Part shown: positions 27,272 to 35,501 of the stretch, piece by piece
Position numbering within the stretch: the first letter of the stretch is position 1
How the letters are laid out: the number at the start of each line of letters is the position of its first letter
Assembly (NCBI GenBank): GCA_964394585.1
Contig: CAYMYI010000005.1
Location: forward strand, 6,395-70,394
From: CAYUJH01 sp964394585
GTDB lineage: Bacteria > Bacteroidota > Bacteroidia > Cytophagales > Flammeovirgaceae
Length of the DNA: 64,000 bases
Reading direction: 5' to 3'
Notes under the pieces: model-generated
The model's input: the letters and a program-made list of their open reading frames with translations, nothing else
Database searches by the model: none
Told to the model about the DNA's origin: nothing
Position numbers and translations under genes: made by a program

Positions 27272-28204
27272 TTATTTTCTCACAACAAACCGCTTAGTAG
27301 TTGTGCCCTTTTGAGTTACAATTTTATAAAAATACGTTCCGTTCTCTAAGTTATCCGTATTGAGTACTATTGTGTGTTCACCGGCATCCACTTTTTGATT
27401 AAGCAACGTTTTTACCGTTTCACCTTGGCTGTTCAACACATACACCTGCACTTTTCCTGCCGATGCCGTTGAAAAACTAATATTGCTTGGCGTACTACCA
27501 GCAGGGTTAGGATATGCCATCACCTCGCTAATTTCCTCGTCGGCTTCCCACGATCTAGCGGTAGGCATCGTACCATCCCATAGTAAAAACCCTTCGGGAC
27601 GCATTAGTTTCTCCAATTTACCAAAACCATGCTTTCGGCCTCTGTGCCCTCTCTGTCCATTTTTCCCATCTTTTCCTTGTGTACGGAATTGCTTATTTTG
27701 CCCATCACTTCGTTTATCATCTTTAAACTCTTCTTTTAGAGCATTTAAATCTTCTTTCCACTGCTCACGTTCAAGTTCAAACGAGGCAAAAACTTCTTGC
27801 AACGCAGCTTGGTTACGCGCTGCGATTTCGCGCACCGACTTGTGCAGCTCTTCTTTGGATAAGTGGAAATCGGCCCATTGAATTTTCTGTGCATCGGTTA
27901 GCGTTCCCCCTTCTTCTCGTATTTTTCTAATTTCTTGGTGAAACGATTTAGCATTTTCTCCTTGTTGCTTAGCCTGTGTACGCAGGGCATCCAAGGCTTC
28001 CTGATCCTCGGAAGAAAGTTTTGCGTCTAACTCCGTCCGTTTTACTTGCAATACCGGAAGCACATTTTCTTGTACATACGATTGTATCTGTTCTTTAAAG
28101 GCTCTTCCAGGAGTAGTTTCCTTCGGTTGCGCCCATGAAGCCAAAGCAGTAAACATCAATAACATCGAGAACACAAACGAAAGGTTTTTTTCATGTTTTT
28201 TCAT
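27272..28204 (-). CDS. Secreted helical protein with T9SS type A sorting domain
   Basis: About 310 residues. The start at 28204 (MKKHEKN) gives a signal peptide ending ASWAQ. The middle is two or three long charged helices (LTDAQKIQWADFHLSKEEL, FELEREQWKEDLNALKEEF), with an LTxxQ-like element that recalls Spy/CpxP periplasmic chaperones. A basic, Gly- and Asn-rich linker follows, then the type A sorting domain: MAYPNPAGS, VQVYVLNSQGETV, GEHTIVLNT, ENGTYFYKIVT and TTKRFVVRK. The tail sends it through the type IX system to the surface. The role of the helices is unknown. An ordinary single-gene unit with a strong terminator. Confidence 0.8.
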   Translation of the reverse strand: MKKHEKNLSFVFSMLLMFTALASWAQPKETTPGRAFKEQIQSYVQENVLPVLQVKRTELDAKLSSEDQEALDALRTQAKQQGENAKSFHQEIRKIREEGGTLTDAQKIQWADFHLSKEELHKSVREIAARNQAALQEVFASFELEREQWKEDLNALKEEFKDDKRSDGQNKQFRTQGKDGKNGQRGHRGRKHGFGKLEKLMRPEGFLLWDGTMPTARSWEADEEISEVMAYPNPAGSTPSNISFSTASAGKVQVYVLNSQGETVKTLLNQKVDAGEHTIVLNTDNLENGTYFYKIVTQKGTTTKRFVVRK

Positions 28205-28315
28205 GGCTGAAACGAATTTTAAAGTAAATATCTGTTTGCCTCTATGATAGCAAAGCCAGAGCAAGGTTTAATTACACCAAAAAATATTCTGCTTTAAGAA
28301 AATAATCAGCAAGGA

Positions 28316-28347
28316 TTAGTACAGGAGAGAATCAATTCGTACTTTTG
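28316..28347 (+). promoter_or_regulatory. Candidate promoter for rpsA
   Basis: TTAG (28316-28319) lies 20 bases before a perfect TAnnTTTG -7 box, TACTTTTG (28340-28347). Predicted start is near 28352, giving a leader of about 85 bases before the rpsA ATG. Confidence 0.5.
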
Positions 28348-28436
28348 CAACTCATTTTAAATCAGTTAAATGTTTCATTAAATCCTGGGTCAAATTGCAC
28401 GATGACACAGGCGTATTAAAGTGCAATAAAATTTTT

Positions 28437-30245
28437 ATGACAGATACTACAAATCAGGAATTTAACCAAGAATTCGATTGGGATTCTTTGGAAAGCAAAG
28501 GCTTCGGGGAAAATTATACCGAAGATGAAAAAAGTAAAATGATGGAGATGTACGAAGGTACTCTCACACAAATCACTGAAAAAGAAGTGGTGAAAGGTAC
28601 GGTCGTAAGTATTACCGACCGCGACGTGGTTCTCAACATTGGGTTCAAATCCGATGGACTTGTAGCATTGAACGAGTTTAGAGATGTTGATTTAAAAATT
28701 GGTGATGAAGTTGACGTGTTCATCGAAGACCAAGAAGATGCCCAAGGGCAGCTCATTCTTTCGAGAAAGAAGGCGAAAGTGGTGAAAGCTTGGGAAAACA
28801 TTCAAAAAGCCTACGAAGAAGATGCTGTAATTGAAGGAACTGTGAAACGTAGAACAAAAGGTGGGCTTATTGTAGACATCTTTGGTATTGAAGCCTTCTT
28901 GCCAGGTTCGCAAATAGATGTGAAGCCAATCCGCGATTTCGATATTTTCGTTGACAAGAAAATGGAGTTGAAAATTGTCAAAATCAACTATGCCAACGAT
29001 AACGTAGTAGTATCGCATAAAGTACTCATCGAGAAAGACCTCGAAAAACAAAAAGCTGAAATTCTTAATAATCTTGAGCGCGGTCAGGTACTCGAAGGTG
29101 TTATCAAGAACATGACCAACTTCGGTGTATTTATTGACCTTGGCGGCGTAGATGGATTGTTGCACATTACCGATATCTCTTGGGGGCGTATTAGCCATCC
29201 GGAAGAATTACTTGAACTCGACCAAAAAGTAAATGTAGTAGTACTCGATTTCGACGATGAGAAACGTCGTATCTCATTGGGTATGAAGCAACTTACGCCA
29301 CATCCATGGGATTCACTCGATGAAAAAATCGACGTGGGTACTAAAGTGAAAGGTCGCATTGTGAATGTAGCTGACTATGGTGCTTTCCTAGAAATTACCC
29401 CAGGTGTTGAAGGTCTCATCCACGTTTCCGAAATGTCTTGGTCGCAACATTTACGCAATCCGCAAGATTTCATCAAAGTGGGCGACGAACTCGAAGCGGT
29501 AATCTTAACCATCGACCGCGAGGAGCGCAAAATGTCGTTAGGTATCAAGCAACTCACCGAAGATCCTTGGACTAAATCAGATTTGATGTTCAAATATGCC
29601 GTGAGTACTACACACAAAGGAATTGTGCGTAACCTAACTAACTTTGGTTTATTCATTGAATTAGAAGAAGGAATCGACGGATTGGTGCACGTATCTGACC
29701 TTTCTTGGACTAAGAAAATCAAACACCCTTCTGAGTTCATCAATGTCGGTGAAGAACTTGAAGTGAAAGTGCTTGAACTTGACCCAGATCAACGTCGTTT
29801 AGCCTTAGGTCACAAACAACTTGAAGAAAACCCTTGGGATACTTTCGAAGGTATCTTCGAAGTGGACACTGTACACAAATGTACTGTTGTGCAAAAAAAT
29901 GATAAAGGGGCTATCCTAGAGTTACCTTATGGCATTGAAGGATTCGCTATGAATAAGAACTTGAAGAAAGAAGACGGTACTAATGTAGAAATTGGTGAAT
30001 CGTTGGATTTCAAAGTACTCGAATTCTCAAAAGACGACAAGCGCATTATCCTTTCTCACGTACATACTTATAGAGAAGAAAAGGAAAAGAAGCCTGCTCC
30101 TAAGAAAGCCACTTCTGAAGGTGGAAAAGCAGATTCTAAAACCATCGAAAAGCTCAATAAGGAAAACGAAAGCAAGGCTACTTTAGGCGACTTGGATGTT
30201 TTATCGCAATTGAAAGAGGATATGAATAAAGATGATGAAAAGTAG
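28437..30245 (+). CDS. rpsA: 30S ribosomal protein S1
   Basis: About 602 residues with an N-terminal acidic region followed by at least five to six S1 (OB-fold) repeats. Repeat signatures are VKGTVVSITDRDVVLNIGFKSDG, LEGVIKNMTNFGVFIDLGG, VKGRIVNVADYGAFLEI and HKGIVRNLTNFGLFIELEEG, each followed by DGL(L/V)H(I/V)(T/S)D(I/L)SW. The C-terminal tail is Lys/Glu-rich. S1 binds mRNA on the small subunit; its role in Bacteroidota, where Shine-Dalgarno sites are weak, is thought to be especially important. The start at 28437 (MTDTTNQ) is preferred over an in-frame codon 14 residues upstream. A strong terminator follows. Secure call. Confidence 0.96.
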   Translation: MTDTTNQEFNQEFDWDSLESKGFGENYTEDEKSKMMEMYEGTLTQITEKEVVKGTVVSITDRDVVLNIGFKSDGLVALNEFRDVDLKIGDEVDVFIEDQEDAQGQLILSRKKAKVVKAWENIQKAYEEDAVIEGTVKRRTKGGLIVDIFGIEAFLPGSQIDVKPIRDFDIFVDKKMELKIVKINYANDNVVVSHKVLIEKDLEKQKAEILNNLERGQVLEGVIKNMTNFGVFIDLGGVDGLLHITDISWGRISHPEELLELDQKVNVVVLDFDDEKRRISLGMKQLTPHPWDSLDEKIDVGTKVKGRIVNVADYGAFLEITPGVEGLIHVSEMSWSQHLRNPQDFIKVGDELEAVILTIDREERKMSLGIKQLTEDPWTKSDLMFKYAVSTTHKGIVRNLTNFGLFIELEEGIDGLVHVSDLSWTKKIKHPSEFINVGEELEVKVLELDPDQRRLALGHKQLEENPWDTFEGIFEVDTVHKCTVVQKNDKGAILELPYGIEGFAMNKNLKKEDGTNVEIGESLDFKVLEFSKDDKRIILSHVHTYREEKEKKPAPKKATSEGGKADSKTIEKLNKENESKATLGDLDVLSQLKEDMNKDDEK

Positions 30246-30288
30246 CCTTCTGCTTTTCTAAACATCTCAAAAAATACTCTTAATTTTA

Positions 30289-30316
30289 GGGCTGCCCGTT
30301 AAGGCAGCCTTTTTTT
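30289..30316 (+). terminator. Rho-independent terminator after rpsA
   Basis: GGCTGCC (30290-30296) pairs with GGCAGCC (30303-30309) around a six-base loop, followed by seven T residues. Confidence 0.85.
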
Positions 30317-30339
30317 GTAAAATTACCATCGCCGAATGT

Positions 30340-30960
30340 ATGGATTATCACACGCTAGTTGAAAATCTTAGTCGGTTTGTACCGAGCGAGGCAGCTCCTA
30401 TTTTAGCAGAATGGACACTTACTCTCAAAATAGATATCCAAGTAAAACCACCACGCAAAAGTAAACGAGGGGATTTCCGCCCAGCACATAAAGGAAAAAC
30501 AGCTAAAATCACGATTAATCGGAATCTGCATCCCTTATCATTTCTAGTAACTTTGGTACATGAGTTTGCCCATGCGTATGTATGGAAACAGCATGGCAAC
30601 CGTGTCGCACCTCATGGTCCAGAATGGCAAGCGAAGTACCAACAACTCATGATGCCTTTTTTGGAAATGGGGATTTTCCCTTCGGAAATTCATGCAGTAT
30701 TATCTAAACATATGGAAGCACCCGCTTCTTCATCTTGCTTCGATATGCAGCTTACCAAAGCGCTTGATTCCTTAAACTCGAGTGATTTTCAATATCTTGA
30801 TAGCATCGCTGTGGGAACAATATTTCAGTTACAGCATGATACGCGCTGGTTTCAAAAAAAGCAAAAACTCCGAAAAAATTATTTATGCCTCAACCTAGGC
30901 GATGGGCGACAATACAGAATATCTCCTATGGCAAAAATTGCCAAAATAAAATCGAGTTAA
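30340..30960 (+). CDS. SprT-like zinc metalloprotein
   Basis: A 206-residue protein with an SprT-type active site: HEFAH (His74, Glu75, His78) in LVTLVHEFAHAYVWKQHG, and a third ligand His92 in HGPEW, the usual SprT spacing. A C-terminal part of about 100 residues is not recognised beyond an IFQLQHDTRWF and a basic KKQKLRKNYLCLN segment. SprT-like proteases in eukaryotes (Spartan) cut DNA-protein crosslinks; bacterial members are poorly studied. Its stop overlaps the converging rnhA stop by four bases. Confidence 0.75.
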   Translation: MDYHTLVENLSRFVPSEAAPILAEWTLTLKIDIQVKPPRKSKRGDFRPAHKGKTAKITINRNLHPLSFLVTLVHEFAHAYVWKQHGNRVAPHGPEWQAKYQQLMMPFLEMGIFPSEIHAVLSKHMEAPASSSCFDMQLTKALDSLNSSDFQYLDSIAVGTIFQLQHDTRWFQKKQKLRKNYLCLNLGDGRQYRISPMAKIAKIKSS

Positions 30961-31415
30961 CCCAACGCTTCGTAACCTTCATCAATTAACAAATTTCCTG
31001 AAGCAGCTGCTTCAGTAGCAAGTTGGTCGCACCGTTCATTTTCAGAGTTACCCGCATGACCTTTTACCCATTTTAAGGTTACCTGATGTTTTTGATACTG
31101 ACGGTAGAACCTCCGCCATAAATCTTCATTTTTCTTTCCTTTAAATCCTTTTTTGAGCCAACCGAACAACCATCCTTTTTCTACTGCATTAACTACGTAG
31201 GAAGAATCCGAATAAATTGTGATCTCTGTATTATCATGTTTCAGTTTTTCAAGGGCGACAATAACGGCAAGAAGCTCCATTCTGTTGTTAGTAGTTCTCC
31301 GATAACCTTGCGAAAACTCCTTTCTTAGGTTGAACTCTTTTGCCATCATTACCACGCCATACCCTCCCGGACCGGGATTTCCGGAAGATGCTCCATCAGT
31401 GTAAACTATTACCAT
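30957..31415 (-). CDS. rnhA: Ribonuclease HI
   Basis: About 152 residues from the ATG at 31415. It cleaves RNA in RNA-DNA hybrids. All catalytic residues are present: Asp7 in VYTDGASSGNPGPGG, Glu47 in NRMELLA, Asp70 in IYSDSSYV and Asp130 in RCDQLA, with His120 in WVKGHAGN. The basic handle region is there as GWLKKGFKGKKNEDLW. An upstream in-frame extension of 26 residues is not conserved-looking and was dropped. Secure call. Confidence 0.95.
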   Translation of the reverse strand: MVIVYTDGASSGNPGPGGYGVVMMAKEFNLRKEFSQGYRRTTNNRMELLAVIVALEKLKHDNTEITIYSDSSYVVNAVEKGWLFGWLKKGFKGKKNEDLWRRFYRQYQKHQVTLKWVKGHAGNSENERCDQLATEAAASGNLLIDEGYEALG

Positions 31416-31516
31416 ATTTTTGGGGTTGATATATGCAAGCAATTTACAATCATTATAAAAATTGGTAGTATTGCGATTGTTCTTATAAATCACAGGGTTA
31501 AAATTACATTTTCAAT

Positions 31517-32503
31517 TTGCGATTCGTACAATACTTTTTCGTTTTTATTGGCTGTATTAGCTTTTCAAATGCTTCTTTTGGTCAAAATATCGTAAATCTA
31601 AAACCAGCCTTTGTTTCTCCTGGTCTTCCGGGGATGAATCCAAAGCAAGGCATAGCTATCAGCTTTTTTGATTCCCCGGGCTATCATAGACTCTCTTATT
31701 TTAACAGTGCTGAAGGAACATCCAACAAGATTTATGCGAAACCCGAAGAACGAATTCGTACAAAAATAAAGCTTCCCCTTTGGAACCGCCCCGGTTTGAA
31801 AGCAGCATTCGGTGTATACTACAACAAAGAAGAGTTTGATGTGCATACTCACTACCGTGCGCCTGTTACAACAGAATTAGAACTAAAAAGAGTAAAAGCC
31901 AATCTTTCCGTTTTAAAACCATTCCGAGGTAGGCATTACGTGGCATTACGTGCCGAAATTGACTTTAGCGGCGACTTCACCGGAATTTTAGCCCAAGAAG
32001 CGTATCGTAGACTAACAATGTCAGCTTTCTGGGGATTCAGAAAAAACAGCCGTACAGAGTTAGGGATTGGATTAGTGTACCGCGATGGGTTCTTCAATCA
32101 GCGTGTGTTACCTGTACTCATGTATAACCATAACTTTTCGGATAAATGGGGCTTAGAAATGGTATTGCCACAAGGGGTTACGCTTCGGTTAAACCATAAT
32201 GAAAGTACTATATTCAACTTTGAAAGTCGTATACAAACTGATCGCTATCTTATCAATGCAAATCGGATTGAAACGTTTTCTGAGTCGGAACAGCCCTTTT
32301 TCTTGTTTGACAGGATGGAATTGCGCACAGGAGTTAACGTAAAGAAAAATCTTATGCCTATGATTTGGATCGAAGCATCCGCAGGGATTCGCCAAGATCT
32401 TAACCTTTTCACTAATGATGCCGTCCCTCAGCTTAGCAGCACTGAACCCTTTAGCACCTATATTTCCGTAGGTATTTTTATTGCTCCTCCACGCTGCAAT
32501 TAA
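31517..32503 (+). CDS. Probable outer-membrane beta-barrel protein (DUF6268-like)
   Basis: A 328-residue secreted protein with a signal peptide ending NASFGQ. The body is alternating amphipathic strands with many aromatic girdle residues, for example KAAFGVYYNKEEF, RTELGIGLVYRDGFF and WGLEMVLPQGVTLRLN. It ends STYISVGIFIAPPRCN, without the usual terminal Phe. This suits a small outer-membrane barrel of a Bacteroidota family. The start is a TTG at 31517 because a stop codon lies only six codons upstream and no ATG gives the signal peptide. Divergent from rnhA. Function unknown; barrel call is moderate. Confidence 0.55.
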   Translation: MRFVQYFFVFIGCISFSNASFGQNIVNLKPAFVSPGLPGMNPKQGIAISFFDSPGYHRLSYFNSAEGTSNKIYAKPEERIRTKIKLPLWNRPGLKAAFGVYYNKEEFDVHTHYRAPVTTELELKRVKANLSVLKPFRGRHYVALRAEIDFSGDFTGILAQEAYRRLTMSAFWGFRKNSRTELGIGLVYRDGFFNQRVLPVLMYNHNFSDKWGLEMVLPQGVTLRLNHNESTIFNFESRIQTDRYLINANRIETFSESEQPFFLFDRMELRTGVNVKKNLMPMIWIEASAGIRQDLNLFTNDAVPQLSSTEPFSTYISVGIFIAPPRCN

Positions 32504-32565
32504 GCAATAGTATACTTCATTTATGCTCATTTACGAACCCTTTTGTTAATAACCCATCCTTCCCT

Positions 32566-33558
32566 ATGCGCTTTAATCTACCTGTTCGCTATAAAGGCAA
32601 GCCTATTGAGTTGATTTATTCGCAAAAATCGCTGCGGGTGGTTATTCAAGGGGTTAGTTATTTGTTTGTAGTGAATGCCCGCTTGCTTTATATCATTCTA
32701 TTTTTATTGGTCTTTGCTATCAGTTATCAAATTTTCACCCCTCAAACTCAAAATACTGTACTCGAATTAAATGGAAAAACCTATGACAACGATGTGGTCG
32801 GGTATTTTTTAGACTACTTCGAGGAAGTACAACAGGTTGAATTAGGTAAATCGTTTGAAGAAGATTTTCTGGTTCGCAAGCAAATGCTTATCAGTAAGTT
32901 TATCATTAAATACAAAGTTTCGCGGATTGATCAACTCCCCGATAAGGCTTTATTAAGCCTAAACCAATCTATTGGCGACTTATACTTAAACACCGTATTA
33001 ACTAGGGTAACTGAGCAAGCTCATGTAATTCAGTATTTTACTGACTCGTCGGACTTAAATAAAGTACAAACTGCTTTAATGGAACAAGCGAAATTTAACC
33101 TCCCAGCGTCCATAAAATTGGCACAATCTGCCCTAGAAACAGCCTATGGTAAGCGCGTTATTCACAACAATTATTTTGGAATTAAAGATAAATCGGGGAA
33201 GGTAAACCGCACTAAAACTACAGAATATTATACCGAGGATGAGCTCAAACACAATCGGCATAAAATCTTATCAAAACAAAAGGTAAACAAAAACGGTGTG
33301 ATACTCTACAAGTGTTTGGTAGAAGATTCATTTACAGCTTATAAAACCCCTTGGGAATCGTTCAGGGCACATTCTCTTTTTTTAAAACAACAGAAACGAT
33401 ATGCCCCCCTTTTCGCAGAAGGTAAAGATTTTGAAGCATGGGCCGATAAAATTGGCTCCACCAAATATGGCGGTGTAGGGTATGCTACCTCGCCTGTTTA
33501 TGGGGAACTCCTCAAAAAAATTATCAATCGATACAAATTATATTTGCTCGATCATTGA
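32566..33558 (+). CDS. Membrane-anchored glucosaminidase (peptidoglycan hydrolase)
   Basis: A 330-residue protein. One transmembrane helix lies about residues 38-60. Then comes a helical linker, followed by a FlgJ-type N-acetylglucosaminidase domain with ASIKLAQSALETAYGKR (catalytic Glu191) and NNYFGIKDKSG, ending in KIGSTKYGGVGYAT. It should cleave peptidoglycan in the periplasm while tethered to the inner membrane. Such enzymes remodel the wall during growth. The gene follows the barrel gene by 62 bases in the same direction and may share its transcript. Catalytic domain call is firm. Confidence 0.8.
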   Translation: MRFNLPVRYKGKPIELIYSQKSLRVVIQGVSYLFVVNARLLYIILFLLVFAISYQIFTPQTQNTVLELNGKTYDNDVVGYFLDYFEEVQQVELGKSFEEDFLVRKQMLISKFIIKYKVSRIDQLPDKALLSLNQSIGDLYLNTVLTRVTEQAHVIQYFTDSSDLNKVQTALMEQAKFNLPASIKLAQSALETAYGKRVIHNNYFGIKDKSGKVNRTKTTEYYTEDELKHNRHKILSKQKVNKNGVILYKCLVEDSFTAYKTPWESFRAHSLFLKQQKRYAPLFAEGKDFEAWADKIGSTKYGGVGYATSPVYGELLKKIINRYKLYLLDH

Positions 33559-33671
33559 GAAATCTCCATTCAATTCCTTTAAAAACCGAGGCAATATCTT
33601 ATAATACGCTGTACTTTTCCTATAATATATATGAATATATTGGTAGAAATTCGAATTACGCTTTAAAACCG

Positions 33672-33704
33672 TTGGATTGCATTATTTTTTTTCATGTAAT
33701 TTGC
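33672..33704 (+). promoter_or_regulatory. Weak candidate promoter for the 89-residue protein gene
   Basis: TTG (33672-33674) and TAATTTGC (33697-33704) are 22 bases apart; the -7 box has one or two mismatches. The start codon is at 33742. Confidence 0.3.
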
Positions 33705-33741
33705 CATTGATAAGTTTTAAGTTAATCTAACATTCAAGATT

Positions 33742-34011
33742 ATGAGCGAGATTACAGCCGCAGAAAAAATTGAAAAAGCATGTGAAGAAGCTCATGCTAA
33801 ATTTCAGAAATTAGGTACTGAGCAGTTTAGCGACATCATAGGAAAGCTCGAGTACGTATTAGTTAGTTACCGCGCCGACGGCAACCCCGTAGGATTGTAC
33901 GAAATTGGAGAACAGGCTTTAGCGCTTTTGCAAGAGTACAAGAAAGAAAAGCCTCGTCAAGTATCCAAAAAGCTTATTGAAACTCTCGAAAAAGCCATTG
34001 AAGAAAAGTAA
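33742..34011 (+). CDS. Small helical cytosolic protein, unknown function
   Basis: An 89-residue, charged, helical protein with no signal peptide and no recognised motif. It includes KIEKACEEAHAKFQKLG, then a FSDIIGKLEYVLVSYRADGNPVGLYEIGEQAL stretch and a KK/E-rich C-terminal helix. The ADGNPVGLYEIG turn between two helices looks conserved-like and could be an interaction surface. It has its own terminator and a weak promoter candidate, so it is a single-gene unit. I do not recognise the family. Confidence 0.65.
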   Translation: MSEITAAEKIEKACEEAHAKFQKLGTEQFSDIIGKLEYVLVSYRADGNPVGLYEIGEQALALLQEYKKEKPRQVSKKLIETLEKAIEEK

Positions 34012-34032
34012 GCTTTGTTCGTTGCATTAGAA

Positions 34033-34069
34033 GCCGATTATTGCACTTGTGGTAGTAATCGGTTTTTTT
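34033..34069 (+). terminator. Rho-independent terminator
   Basis: CCGATTA (34034-34040) pairs with TAATCGG (34056-34062), followed by seven T residues. Confidence 0.8.
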
Positions 34070-34100
34070 GTACCCTTACCTTTTGCACGCACAACGCACT

Positions 34101-35501
34101 ATGAAATTTTCATCAAAAAATAGGATACAGCAGTTCCCTCATCCCGTCGCCATGCTTTTTAGCATTTTAATTCTAACGGCATTGTTGAGTTACCTGTTGC
34201 CTGCAGGCACATACGAACGTGAGTTAATCGACGGTAGACAGCGAGTGATTCCGAATTCCTACCAAGAAATAGAAGCTACTCCACTAAGTTTATTAGATAT
34301 TTTTCGAGTAATTCCCTTAGGCTTTAAAGCTGCAGCCGAAATCATTTTTGTGGTACTAGCAAGTGGAATTATGTTTGGCGTGTTAGAAAAAACGAAAATG
34401 ATTGAAAACGCCGTAGGTACGTTCGTAGGAAAGCTCGGCATCGAGAAACGTTTCTTTATTGTAGTGATACTGACCTATCTTTTCGGCTTCTTAGGCGTAG
34501 TAGTTGGCTATGAGAACAACATTGCCATGGTTCCTATTGCTGCCATTGTAAGTCTTGCCATTGGAGGCGATTTAATGCTGGCAGCCGGTATTGCTGTTGG
34601 AGGCATTACTGTAGGGTTTGGGCTATCACCGATTAATCCATACACTGTAGGGACAGGACACAAAATAGCGGAGCTTCCTTTATTCTCGGGATACCTGCTC
34701 AGGAGTATTCTATGTTTTTTAGGGCTTACGCTCTTGGCATTGTATAACGTTCGATATTTCCGTCGTATACTCCAATCGCCAGAAAAAGGGTTTTCCATAG
34801 GATTGGCAACTGAAGGGCTTCGCCTCACGAAATCGCTCGAAACGTATACCCTTTCCGCAGAAAACCGAAGAGTGCTTGCTGTATTTGCATTGGGGATTAC
34901 CTTCATGCTATTTGGCATTTTTAACTATCATTGGTACATCAACGAGATTTCCGCAATCTTTCTAATGATTACCCTCTGTGCCGGTATTTTAGGGCGGATG
35001 ACCGCAAAAGAAATCAGTGAAACAGCCTTAAAATCGGTGAGTGTTGTAGCGCCCGGTGCCTTTATGGTAGGATTTGCAACATCTATCAAAGTAGCCATGG
35101 AGATGGGCAATATCAGTGATACCATCGCTTTTCGGCTTTCTGAAATGCTAGAAACACTGCCGCTGTACGCTTCTGCTATTGCTATGTCAGCGGCGCAGTG
35201 TCTCATTAATTTTCTAATTCCCTCAGGCAGTGGGCAAGCGTTAGCTACCCTTCCCATCATGATTCCTCTCGGTGAGTTACTTGGGCTAACTCGGCAGACT
35301 ACCATCCTAGCTTTTCAGATTGGCGATGGCGTTACCAATTTGTTTAACCCAACGCTTGGTGGCTTAATAGCCATGCTGAGTATGTGCCGTGTACCGTTTG
35401 ACCGATGGCTGCGTTTCATAGTCCCGTTCATCGGTGCATTGCTCCTAGTTGCATGGTTTTTTTTGCTGGTTAGTGTTTACATACAATGGGGGCCGGCTTA
35501 G
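34101..35501 (+). CDS. YfcC family membrane transporter (DcuC/ArsB-like carrier)
   Basis: About 466 residues and ten or more transmembrane helices. The N terminus HPVAMLFSILILTALLSYLLPAGTYE is the family's first helix and periplasmic PAGxYxR loop. LFGFLGVVVGYENNIAMVPIA and AVGGITVGFGLSPINPYTVG are the paired re-entrant regions typical of YfcC/C4-dicarboxylate carriers, and INFLIPSGSGQALATLPIMIPL is the second half's GSGQA hairpin. Members move peptides, amino acids or dicarboxylates in an ion-coupled way; the substrate is not predictable. The start at 34101 removes an unlikely leader. It ends four bases into the converging VWA gene. Confidence 0.85.
   Translation: MKFSSKNRIQQFPHPVAMLFSILILTALLSYLLPAGTYERELIDGRQRVIPNSYQEIEATPLSLLDIFRVIPLGFKAAAEIIFVVLASGIMFGVLEKTKMIENAVGTFVGKLGIEKRFFIVVILTYLFGFLGVVVGYENNIAMVPIAAIVSLAIGGDLMLAAGIAVGGITVGFGLSPINPYTVGTGHKIAELPLFSGYLLRSILCFLGLTLLALYNVRYFRRILQSPEKGFSIGLATEGLRLTKSLETYTLSAENRRVLAVFALGITFMLFGIFNYHWYINEISAIFLMITLCAGILGRMTAKEISETALKSVSVVAPGAFMVGFATSIKVAMEMGNISDTIAFRLSEMLETLPLYASAIAMSAAQCLINFLIPSGSGQALATLPIMIPLGELLGLTRQTTILAFQIGDGVTNLFNPTLGGLIAMLSMCRVPFDRWLRFIVPFIGALLLVAWFFLLVSVYIQWGPA

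Noticed and set aside
28395..28436. A longer rpsA start at 28395
   Set aside because: The extra 14 residues are not S1-like and the ATG at 28437 gives the usual start after a consensus promoter and leader.
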